6,224 nucleotides of DNA from the NCBI GenBank assembly GCA_023144145.1, contig JAGLGG010000149.1, positions 1 to 6,224 of the forward strand, given 5' to 3'. Source of the stretch: Anaerolineales bacterium. GTDB taxonomy: Bacteria; Chloroflexota; Anaerolineae; Anaerolineales; E44-bin32. The notes below the pieces were generated by a model. The model was not told the DNA's origin, made no database searches, and saw only the letters and a list, made by a program, of their open reading frames with translations. A program made the position numbers and the translations under genes. Below, one piece after another: positions 1 to 5,935 of this stretch; the stretch's first letter is position 1; the number at the start of each line of letters is the position of its first letter.

Positions 1-149
1 GCATTATCCCTACATGCATCGATGCCCTCTTCCCCTGAAAAAATAGCTTGAACTTGAAAATCACGACCTCGTAATAGAGTTCTGAGCATCATCGAGAAAT
101 CAGGATCATCGTCAATTAACAAAATCTCAATCGCCATAATACCTTCCAT
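1..149 (-). CDS. Response regulator receiver (REC) domain protein, partial
   Basis: This is the N-terminal part of a gene read leftward and cut by the window edge. The translation from the inner ATG (base 137) begins MAIEILLIDDDPDF and runs on through a helix to a SGEEGIDAC stretch. This is the classic first strand, acidic pocket (three Asp) and second strand of a CheY-like receiver. The phosphoacceptor Asp, expected near residue 53, lies outside the window, so any output domain is unknown. There are two possible starts. ATG at 149 has GGAG (complement of 158-161) at 8-nt spacing, while ATG at 137 has GAAGG at only 4 nt, so I prefer 149, adding MEGI. The gene is transcribed divergently from the two-component operon at 419 and may be part of the same signalling locus. 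The receiver assignment is secure; the rest is unknown. Confidence 0.85.
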   Translation of the reverse strand, partial: MEGIMAIEILLIDDDPDFSMMLRTLLRGRDFQVQAIFSGEEGIDACRDN

Positions 150-359
150 CAAAGTGTCTCCATTATGCCGGAAATCTCATAGCGTCGACCTTACAGGTGA
201 CTATCATTGAATACCATTCACCTTATTTGGTTTAGGTCCTTGCAAGTTTAAGCGTTGGTACAGGGGATCATCCACAACAAATGCGAGCGATATCAATTCC
301 ATCTGCATTTGTGGCGCATTTATACTCCATACAAAAATCTAATGTGACCATCGACCTGC

Positions 360-388
360 TTGCCCAAATTTTGCATACAGTCTATGAT
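360..388 (+). promoter_or_regulatory. Sigma70-type promoter of the two-kinase operon
   Basis: A -35-like TTGCCC (360-365, 4 of 6 consensus bases) and a -10 TATGAT (383-388, 5 of 6) are separated by exactly 17 bp. Transcription would begin near 395, leaving a leader of about 25-30 nt before the first kinase. No clear Shine-Dalgarno lies in that leader. Upstream, TGAAT (208-212) and ATTCA (216-220) form a short inverted repeat with a 3-bp gap, nested within AGGTGA/TCACCT (195-200 and 218-223). This could be an operator in the divergent region but is too short to assert. No equally good promoter was found for the leftward gene. Confidence 0.5.
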
Positions 389-418
389 TGTCCGGTGTAA
401 ATTTGTTCCCAATAACGA

Positions 419-1603
419 ATGCTTATGAACGAAACTATTACTGATTCAAAAATAACTAGTGTTCCCTGCCCTAATTGTGGTGAAGCTCTTCCAAAAGATG
501 CGAAGACCTGCCCTAACTGTGGTGTCGACCTTCTGTTGATGACTTTGCTCACAGAACGATCCTATCTCGATGGCCTTCCCGGCGCTGCTCCAATCTCAGC
601 AGCACCCGAAACCTTGATCCCCAGAATTGGTGATTATTTACTCGACCACGGTCTTATCACAGAAGAGCAATTAGAAAGTGCTGTAGAGCAGCAGAAGCTC
701 CTCGCCGAAAATAAGGATCATCGCCTGCTTGGGCAGACGTTGATCGAAATGGACTATATCGATGCCGAGACGCTCGATTTAGCCATAAATCTGCAGATTA
801 TCGAACTCCACACGGCGTTACGAGAGGCCAATAGGACCCTAGAACAGCGAGTTGAAGAACGAACTGTGGAGTTGAAGAGTGCACTCGAGAGATTGAGCGA
901 AGCCAATCAAATTAAGGCCAACCTGATCTCAAACATCTCACATGAACTGCGAACTCCCCTTGCTCACATCAAAGGATATGTTGAACTTATCAGGGATGAG
1001 GACTTAGGTGTTCTGACTGACGATCAAAAAGATGCAATACACGTCATGCAGAGATCCACACTCAGACTTGAAAGCCTGATTGATGATTTGATCGAATTCT
1101 CTACCGCAGCCCGAGGGGGGATAACGCTCAACATTGAGCCAGTAAACATAACCGACCTGACCAAGAGCGTTCTCAGTCAGTCACTCAAGAAAGCAGACAA
1201 GGGAGAGGTGAAATTGAAGATCGCCCTTGAAGAGCATTTGCCCAATCTCAATGCTGATCCTGCTCGATTGGAGTGGGTCCTTTACCAGTTGGTCGATAAC
1301 GGCATTAAATTTACTCCCTCTGGTGGTGAGGTCATTGTAGGTGCAAAGTTGGAGGGGGAAACAATCAAGGTTTTCGTCGCTGATACTGGAATTGGAATTC
1401 CACCTGACCGGATAGAGGAGGCATTCATCCCCTTTCATCAGTTGGACGGATCGGCAACTCGGCGACATGGAGGAACTGGTCTAGGATTGGCGCTGGTTAA
1501 ACTGATCCTTGAATCTCATGTAAGTGAATTGAACATTGAAAGTTTCAAGGAAAAGGGAAGTCTGATCAGCTTTACCCTACCCATTGTGCCCGAGAACGAA
1601 TGA
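419..1603 (+). CDS. Soluble sensor histidine kinase with N-terminal zinc ribbon and MshEN/GspE-N-like domain
   Basis: This is a predicted cytoplasmic histidine kinase of 394 aa. Domains in order: a double-CPNCG zinc ribbon (Cys17, Cys20, Cys31, Cys34); a two-repeat helical module at about 68-126 resembling the N-terminal domain of PilB/GspE/MshE ATPases (first repeat RIGDYLLDHG, second LLGQTLIEMD); a signalling coiled coil at about 127-168 (LEQRVEERTVEL); a HisKA dimerisation domain with H-box SHELRTPL and phosphoacceptor His175; and a HATPase_c domain with N-box Asn294, G1 DTGIGIP (322-328) and G2 GGTGLGLAL (351-359). No membrane segment or signal peptide is visible. An in-frame TAA at 413 limits the start to ATG 419 or ATG 425; neither has a clear Shine-Dalgarno. 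The stop overlaps the next gene by 4 bp (ATGA), which implies translational coupling. Family knowledge: MshEN domains can bind cyclic-di-GMP, but the second repeat here lacks the usual Arg and second Gly, so binding is uncertain. The extreme C-terminus (ESHVSELNIES) departs from the usual HGG-type ending. The kinase call is firm; the ligand is unknown. Confidence 0.93.
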   Translation: MLMNETITDSKITSVPCPNCGEALPKDAKTCPNCGVDLLLMTLLTERSYLDGLPGAAPISAAPETLIPRIGDYLLDHGLITEEQLESAVEQQKLLAENKDHRLLGQTLIEMDYIDAETLDLAINLQIIELHTALREANRTLEQRVEERTVELKSALERLSEANQIKANLISNISHELRTPLAHIKGYVELIRDEDLGVLTDDQKDAIHVMQRSTLRLESLIDDLIEFSTAARGGITLNIEPVNITDLTKSVLSQSLKKADKGEVKLKIALEEHLPNLNADPARLEWVLYQLVDNGIKFTPSGGEVIVGAKLEGETIKVFVADTGIGIPPDRIEEAFIPFHQLDGSATRRHGGTGLGLALVKLILESHVSELNIESFKEKGSLISFTLPIVPENE

Positions 1604-2856
1604 CTGGACCATTAGTTCCTCCCGGACCCCTTACAACCGGCACTGAGCTCAATGCTGTCTACGCCATTGCTCGTGTTGTTGCGGAGACATATGATACTGA
1701 AACGGGGCTCGACACCGTTTTTCGACTCGCAAGAACGATTTTCATTTTTGATATCGTTTCGCTATACCTGCAAAGTGAAAAGACCGGAGATCTCGAGCCG
1801 GCTTATGCATCTGCGCTAGGGCGGGGACGATCGCAAGAGGCCGAGCTCTCTTGGGGAGAGCCAGCTGCTCGCGAAGCCTACCGAACCGGCCAAACCGTAT
1901 TGCGACAGGAGGATGCCGGTCCATCAGTCAAAGGCCGTGAACGCAGAAGAGATTATCTGGGCTTACCAATGCTTGTGGGAGGTAGATGCGTTGGAGGATT
2001 GGTATTTGGTCGGTTTGGCGGCCCTTCCTTTCCCCCCGAACATATCCGCCTAGCGGAATTCGTTGCGTGGCACGTTGGTCAATTGCTGGAAAATCGACGC
2101 TTAGCCCACCGAATCGCCACCCTTGAGGCGCAGCGTGAATTAGCCCGAATGCAGGATGAATTCATTTCTACGATCTCACACGAATTGAGAACCCCTTTAG
2201 GGTTTATCAAGGGATATGTTACAACTCTTTTGCGCGAAGACGTGGATTGGAAACCTGAGACAAGGGTTGAATTCTTACGCATTGTCGATGATGAATCCGA
2301 TCGCTTACGTGAATTGATAGATAACCTGCTCGATTCATCAAGATTGGAAAGCGGTCGACTAGGGATGACATGTGTACCAACGCGTATTGCCACCTTGATC
2401 CGAGACGCATCCGAGCGCACGAGATCAGCACACCCAGAGATGGATTTGCGCTTGGAAATCGAAGAAAACTTACCCTCTGCAGATGTTGATGCGACCAGGA
2501 TCTCACAGGTATTGGATAATTTACTCTCCAATGCACATAAATATGCACCGGATAGCACGGTTACGATTGTTGTAAAGAATTTAGATGATAATATTCGTAT
2601 CGAGGTTAAAGATTTCGGTCCAGGAATCCCCACGGAACACATTCCCCACCTTTTCGAGCGGTTTTATCGCGTACCAGGGGAAACCAGCACAATCCGAGGC
2701 ACCGGTTTGGGCCTATACATCTGCCGCAAGATTGTTGAAGCTCATAGCGGTAAAATAGGCGTACATAGTAAACTTGATGAAGGATCTACCTTTTATTTCT
2801 CGCTACCAACCATCGCGATAGCTGAGACAAACAATTCGGAGAAGGATGATGAGTGA
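1600..2856 (+). CDS. GAF-domain sensor histidine kinase
   Basis: This is a predicted soluble histidine kinase of 418 aa. Residues about 16-165 look like a GAF-type sensor (alpha/beta pattern, ending in GLPMLVGGRCVGGLVFGRF and a helix with FVAWHVGQLLENRRL). A helical linker (about 160-185) leads to a HisKA domain with H-box SHELRTPLGFIKGY and phosphoacceptor His194. The HATPase_c domain has N-box NLLSNAHKYAPD (Asn311), G1 DFGPGIP (338-344), F-box FERFYR and G2 GTGLGLYI (367-374). All catalytic motifs are intact. The start ATG sits inside the previous kinase's stop (ATGA) with no Shine-Dalgarno of its own, so it probably depends on coupled translation. The gene overlaps the response regulator by 8-11 bp. 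The DHp region, with KGYV after the H-box, resembles that of the upstream kinase, so heterodimers or a shared target are possible (inference). The GAF ligand cannot be read from the sequence. Confidence 0.93.
   Translation: MTGPLVPPGPLTTGTELNAVYAIARVVAETYDTETGLDTVFRLARTIFIFDIVSLYLQSEKTGDLEPAYASALGRGRSQEAELSWGEPAAREAYRTGQTVLRQEDAGPSVKGRERRRDYLGLPMLVGGRCVGGLVFGRFGGPSFPPEHIRLAEFVAWHVGQLLENRRLAHRIATLEAQRELARMQDEFISTISHELRTPLGFIKGYVTTLLREDVDWKPETRVEFLRIVDDESDRLRELIDNLLDSSRLESGRLGMTCVPTRIATLIRDASERTRSAHPEMDLRLEIEENLPSADVDATRISQVLDNLLSNAHKYAPDSTVTIVVKNLDDNIRIEVKDFGPGIPTEHIPHLFERFYRVPGETSTIRGTGLGLYICRKIVEAHSGKIGVHSKLDEGSTFYFSLPTIAIAETNNSEKDDE
2838..2845 (+). promoter_or_regulatory. Shine-Dalgarno that decides the response-regulator start
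   Basis: GGAGAAGG lies inside the 3' end of the GAF kinase gene and directly precedes two adjacent ATGs (2846 and 2849). GGAG (2838-2841) is 7 nt from ATG 2849 but only 4 nt from ATG 2846, favouring 2849. It is the only strong ribosome binding site seen in this operon, so the regulator may be translated more strongly than the kinases. Confidence 0.6.
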
Positions 2857-3568
2857 AAATAAAGCCATCCTGGCAGTTGATGACGACCCCCGCTATCTTC
2901 GCCTAGTCGAAGTAAACCTGATGGCGGAAGCGTATGATGTACGAACAGCAATGAACGGTCAACAGGCCGTCGAGGCTGTGGCATCGGACCAACCAGATTT
3001 GATTTTACTGGATGTCATGATGCCAATAATGGATGGATTCACGGCTTGTGAACGAATTCGAGAATTTTCAAATGTTCCGATCATCATTCTGACTGCCAAG
3101 GGTGAAGAACGTGACCGCGTTCGAGGGCTAGACGCTGGGGCGGATGACTACATCGTTAAACCATTCTCAGCACAGGAATTGCTTGCGCGCGTGCGTGCGG
3201 TGCTAAGGCGCGCTGAACGAACAATGACCGATCAATACCACAAACCTATCATCCAACATCATGAGCTCAAGCTGGACCTTGCCCGGGCGCAGGTTTTCTC
3301 AGATAGCGATGAGGTTTCACTAACCGCAACAGAGTATAGATTGTTGCAAACTCTCGCCACGACAATGGGTCGAGTCCAGACCCCAGAGGAGCTCCTTGCT
3401 TCTGTGTGGGGGCCTGAGTACAGGGATGACAAGGAGATTTTGTGGGTTTGTCTGAGTCGTTTACGGCAAAAGATCGAACCAGATCCCAAGAGCCCCATTC
3501 ACATTGTCACTCGTCAAGGCCTTGGGTATTTGATGCCTCCCGTCGAGGATGAGACTGCAGAAGCCTAA
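2849..3568 (+). CDS. OmpR/PhoB-family DNA-binding response regulator
   Basis: This is a two-domain transcriptional regulator, 239 aa from ATG 2849 (240 from ATG 2846; the ribosome binding site favours 2849). The receiver domain spans about residues 5-118, with the acidic pocket at Asp11-13, phosphoacceptor Asp55 in LILLDVMMP, switch Thr82 in IIILTAK and Lys104 in YIVKPF. The winged-helix output domain is at about 134-231, with LTATEYRLL (158-166), the recognition-helix region LSRLRQKIE (202-210) and wing RQGLGY (222-227). Every receiver key residue is present. It is the third gene of the operon and overlaps the GAF kinase by 8 bp, so it is the obvious phosphorylation partner of one or both kinases. 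Length and architecture are normal for the family. Target genes are unknown; the palindrome at 3654-3672 is one candidate site nearby. No convincing terminator follows the gene. Confidence 0.95.
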   Translation: MSENKAILAVDDDPRYLRLVEVNLMAEAYDVRTAMNGQQAVEAVASDQPDLILLDVMMPIMDGFTACERIREFSNVPIIILTAKGEERDRVRGLDAGADDYIVKPFSAQELLARVRAVLRRAERTMTDQYHKPIIQHHELKLDLARAQVFSDSDEVSLTATEYRLLQTLATTMGRVQTPEELLASVWGPEYRDDKEILWVCLSRLRQKIEPDPKSPIHIVTRQGLGYLMPPVEDETAEA

Positions 3569-3653
3569 GCGTCATCCTTTAGATTCATACCTCACATATC
3601 GGAAGGTTGAATCCAAATTTCCTCCTTATGCGCTGCATGGTTATAGGGAGTTC

Positions 3654-3672
3654 CCACGAATTGTATTCGTGG
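3654..3672. repeat. Perfect 8-bp inverted repeat (hairpin or operator) downstream of the response regulator
   Basis: CCACGAAT and ATTCGTGG flank a 3-base TGT spacer. No T-run follows on either strand, so it does not look like a Rho-independent terminator. It lies 86 bp after the regulator's stop and about 100 bp before the next promoter's -10. It could be a binding site for a dimeric regulator, or a 3'-end hairpin that stabilises the operon mRNA. The symmetry is seen directly; the role is inferred. Confidence 0.5.
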
Positions 3673-3772
3673 TGCGGAAATTGATCACATCTAGAACCTT
3701 AGCGTCTGCTTATTTTCAAATGCTCTAATTTTTTTATACAGCTTTTTCAGGTAGTTCCCGATTAGGTTGTTC

Positions 3773-3781
3773 TGCTATAAT
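3773..3781 (+). promoter_or_regulatory. Extended -10 promoter of the HTH-TPR-acetyltransferase operon
   Basis: TGCTATAAT is a perfect TATAAT (3776-3781) preceded by the TGn extension, which can compensate for the poor -35 (GTTCCC at 3754-3759 is the nearest candidate). Transcription would start near 3788, placing ATG 3792 almost at the 5' end and leaving about 25 nt of leader before ATG 3813. An imperfect palindrome overlaps the promoter: CCGATTA (3758-3764) against TAATCCGG (3778-3785), matching except for one bulged base. This would be a suitable place for an autorepressing HTH protein to bind (inference). Confidence 0.65.
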
Positions 3782-3800
3782 CCGGTCGACGATGCCTCAG

Positions 3801-3808
3801 AGGGAGAG
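3801..3808 (+). promoter_or_regulatory. Strong Shine-Dalgarno that decides the start of the twin-HTH gene
   Basis: AGGGAGAG, with GGAG at 3803-3806, is 6 nt before ATG 3813. The upstream in-frame ATG 3792 has no ribosome binding site and sits about 4 nt from the predicted transcription start. The protein therefore most likely begins MTEQQEILL, and the MPQRERS extension is not translated. Confidence 0.75.
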
Positions 3809-3812
3809 ATCA

Positions 3813-4484
3813 ATGACAGAACAGCAAGAAATTTTGCTGCGCAACAAAGTTCTTGGTGCAACGCTGCGCCAAGCCCGGAAGAAATCCGGGAAAAGTTTAA
3901 AGGAAACTGCCGCCCTTATTGGGACCAATCCCGGTAGATTGTCTGCTTATGAACGCGGCCTAAAAGCCATCTCCCTACCCGAATTAGAATTGTTTGCGTT
4001 TCAACTGGACCTACCAATTCGAGGGTTATTGGGAGACGATGTTTCAAGCACATCCTCCAAATCTAATATTGACCCAAAGGTTCTGATTTCGCTCAGACGA
4101 AGGATGATCGGTGCGCTCCTGAAAATACACCGGATCGAATCAAATCTTTCAATCCGTAAACTATCAAGGGAATCACAACTCCCAGCAAGTCGGATCTCTG
4201 CCTATGAGCGCGGCAGTCGATCCATTCCCTTGAATGACCTTGAGATCCTCGCCGAAAAACTCGGACGAAAGCCTGAGGAGTATGTTGACAGTGACGGCCC
4301 TATCGGTACTCAAGAAATCCAGCTTAAAACTATTGAAATGCTCTCAAATCTTCAGCCCGACCTTCGAGAGTTCCTGAGCAATCCTGTAAACGAACCCTAT
4401 CTCCGATTAGCAAAACGTCTCAGTGAACTGGATGTGGATCGCTTGAGGACCGTTGCTGAGGGTCTCCTGGAAATCACCCTGTGA
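3813..4484 (+). CDS. Tandem helix-turn-helix (XRE-type) transcriptional regulator
   Basis: This is a predicted DNA-binding protein of 223 aa from ATG 3813, chosen because of its Shine-Dalgarno; an in-frame ATG at 3792 would add seven residues. It carries two HTH_3/XRE-type domains, about residues 14-73 and 99-157. They are clearly related: the recognition-helix ends read RLSAYERG (42-49) and RISAYERG (127-134), each followed by a similar LELFA/LEILA helix, at an 85-residue offset. The linker (about 75-90) is Ser-rich. The C-terminal 190-223 is a charged helical segment (YLRLAKRLSELDVDRLR) ending EGLLEITL, which I remember from other Chloroflexota HTH proteins but cannot verify here. No enzymatic or membrane segment is present. 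It is the first gene of a three-gene operon, and its stop overlaps the GTG start of the TPR gene (GTGA). It probably regulates its own promoter, where an imperfect palindrome covers the -10 (inference). Ligand and targets are unknown. Confidence 0.9.
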   Translation: MTEQQEILLRNKVLGATLRQARKKSGKSLKETAALIGTNPGRLSAYERGLKAISLPELELFAFQLDLPIRGLLGDDVSSTSSKSNIDPKVLISLRRRMIGALLKIHRIESNLSIRKLSRESQLPASRISAYERGSRSIPLNDLEILAEKLGRKPEEYVDSDGPIGTQEIQLKTIEMLSNLQPDLREFLSNPVNEPYLRLAKRLSELDVDRLRTVAEGLLEITL

Positions 4485-5026
4485 TAGAACCAATAAAATC
4501 ACCCTCAGAACTTGCGGATGGCGCAAAATCAGCCTTTGAACGCGGCGATTTCGATCTCGCCATTGAGGGTTTCACAGCCGCGCGAGACAGTTATCAAGAG
4601 TCTGGCGAACATCTCTTGGTAGCCGAAATGTCGAATAACCTTTCAGTCGCACTTCTCCAAGCTGGAGCGCCAGAACAGGCATTGGCAGAAGTCGAACAGA
4701 CCCATCAGGTATTTCTAGCTGCACCTGATGAGTTCAAAGCGGCACTCGCATATGGAAATCTAGCCTCTGCACTCGAAGCTGTGGGCCAGCGTGAGAAAGC
4801 CGAAGAAGCAATGGAGCAAGCGATCCGGCTTTTTAAAGAGGTTGGAGATAAGGAACATCTTATGCACTCAGTGAGAGCATTATCTGAGCTTCAACTTCGA
4901 AGGGGTCGCCCTCTTGATGCCGTGAGTACTATGCAAAACGGTTTAGAGCAGCAACCAAAGTTGAATGTGAAATACAACCTTCTTCGAAGGATATTGAGTA
5001 TCCCCTCTCGCCTTATGGGGCGCTAA
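4481..5026 (+). CDS. Small tetratricopeptide-repeat (TPR) protein
   Basis: This is a predicted cytoplasmic protein-interaction adaptor of 181 aa, made almost entirely of helix-turn-helix TPR units. Approximate repeats are 9-42 (AFERGDFDLAIEGFTAA), 47-80 (NNLSVALLQAGAPEQAL), 86-121 (YGNLASALEAVGQREKAEEA) and 127-158 (LSELQLRRGRPLDAV). The C-terminal tail (about 164-181) is basic and amphipathic (LLRRILSIPSRLMGR) and could contact membrane or nucleic acid (inference). It starts at GTG inside the regulator's stop (GTGA), with no good Shine-Dalgarno, so translation is probably coupled. The position between an HTH regulator and an acetyltransferase suggests it mediates contacts for one of them. 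There is no catalytic motif. Its stop TAA is in the same reading frame as the next gene. Family call is firm; partner unknown. Confidence 0.88.
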   Translation: MIEPIKSPSELADGAKSAFERGDFDLAIEGFTAARDSYQESGEHLLVAEMSNNLSVALLQAGAPEQALAEVEQTHQVFLAAPDEFKAALAYGNLASALEAVGQREKAEEAMEQAIRLFKEVGDKEHLMHSVRALSELQLRRGRPLDAVSTMQNGLEQQPKLNVKYNLLRRILSIPSRLMGR

Positions 5027-5056
5027 AAATTTCAATCCACAATACGGACCCATCCA

Positions 5057-5911
5057 ATGATTCCTGACAATTGGAGTATTCGTCAATCCAGCGAGCGCGA
5101 TCGAGGGATCGTTTCAACGTTACTACATACGGCAGAGAAAAAACACCAGCACCTCGATTGGCTTGAACCGAACGATTTACTAGATCAATCGCCATTTCTT
5201 CTTTGTTTCAACCGAAACACTCTCATTGCTTGCATGGCATGTCCCCCAGAAACAGCTGAAAGTGCCTGGATGAGGATTCTGGCAATCAAGGATCACAGCG
5301 CGCTTCACCTTGCCTGGGACCAGCTTTGGCCAGCGACATTATCTGAACTTGTTCAGCTTGAACTGCAATCTCTTGCAGTGCTAGTACTTCCAAGATGGTT
5401 AGAGGATTTACTCATAAACGCAAACTTCATCGCCACCAACCATGTGGTCTTCTATGAGTGGAATTCAGGCAATCCCCCTGAATTCTCAAAGCCACCAGGT
5501 ACCCTACGGGGCATGCGCCCATCCGATTTAGGAACGATTTCTGAGTTAGATCATCGAGCCTTTGGCCGATTGTGGCGAAACTCAAGCGAAGAATTACGTA
5601 ATGGGCTGAAGCAGAGTACTCTCGCAACTGTTTTCGAACAAGAAGGAGAGATCATTGGTTACCAGTTCAGCACCGCATCAGCCTGGGGAGGACACCTGGC
5701 CAGGTTGGCTGTTGATCCCGAACATCAGGGAAAAGACATTGGAACCGCATTGGTTACTGATTTAATACGCCAATTTTCAAAACGGGGTTTCCAACGGATA
5801 ACCGTCAACACCCAAGGCGACAACGTCATATCTCACCGGCTCTACAGACGTTTAGGGTTTAAGGAAACGGGAGATCGATACCCGGTCTATGAGTACATTT
5901 TCGCGCAATGA
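5057..5911 (+). CDS. GNAT-family N-acetyltransferase, two-lobed, with altered acetyl-CoA loop
   Basis: This 284-aa protein has a C-terminal GNAT domain (about 148-282): RGMRPSDLGTISELD strand/helix, core strand HLARLAVDPEHQ (213-224), acetyl-CoA loop QGKDIGTAL (224-232), and motif B NTQGDN...RLYRRLGF with Tyr263 as likely general acid. GNATs transfer acetyl groups from acetyl-CoA to amines; this one most resembles RimI-like or tandem-GNAT proteins. The N-terminal half (about 1-140) is probably a degenerate GNAT lobe: it starts SIRQSSERDRGIVSTLL but no acetyl-CoA loop is visible. The usual Q/R-x-x-G-x-G/A loop reads Q-G-K-D-I-G, so the central Gly is Asp227 (codon GAC at 5735-5737), which may weaken cofactor binding. 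An in-frame TAA at 5024 makes ATG 5057 the first available start. No strong Shine-Dalgarno is seen; the gap to the TPR gene is 30 nt, consistent with one operon. Substrate unknown. Confidence 0.88.
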   Translation: MIPDNWSIRQSSERDRGIVSTLLHTAEKKHQHLDWLEPNDLLDQSPFLLCFNRNTLIACMACPPETAESAWMRILAIKDHSALHLAWDQLWPATLSELVQLELQSLAVLVLPRWLEDLLINANFIATNHVVFYEWNSGNPPEFSKPPGTLRGMRPSDLGTISELDHRAFGRLWRNSSEELRNGLKQSTLATVFEQEGEIIGYQFSTASAWGGHLARLAVDPEHQGKDIGTALVTDLIRQFSKRGFQRITVNTQGDNVISHRLYRRLGFKETGDRYPVYEYIFAQ

Positions 5912-5935
5912 ATGGTTGCGCGTTTCAAGTTTTTG
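5902..5935 (+). terminator. Probable Rho-independent terminator overlapping the acetyltransferase stop
   Basis: A perfect 7-bp GC-rich stem, CGCGCAA (5902-5908) with TTGCGCG (5916-5922), closes a 7-nt loop (TGAATGG) that contains the stop codon. It is followed by a T-rich but interrupted tract (TTTCAAGTTTTT, 5923-5934). It would end the HTH-TPR-acetyltransferase transcript. The broken T-run lowers confidence. Confidence 0.5.

Noticed and set aside
161..167. CATAAT on the minus strand as the -10 of the leftward response regulator
   Set aside because: It directly abuts the ribosome binding site and start codon, leaving no room for a normal leader, and no matching -35 is seen.
1181..1468. 95-aa minus-strand open frame inside the first kinase
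   Set aside because: Opposite the HATPase domain, with no domain and no independent ribosome binding site or context; a shadow.
2079..2642. 187-aa open frame on the minus strand inside the GAF kinase gene
   Set aside because: It lies fully opposite the kinase core motifs, is Ser/Arg-rich with no recognisable domain, and behaves as an antisense shadow.
3546..3578. AGGATGA/TCATCCT inverted repeat around the response-regulator stop, considered as a terminator
   Set aside because: The stem is AT-rich at 7 bp, the loop is 19 nt, and only three T follow; too weak to call.
3701..3736. Possible terminator before the TTTTTTT run at 3729-3736
   Set aside because: The only upstream stem is a 5-bp AGCGT/ATGCT pairing needing a G-U pair, with a long loop; not convincing.
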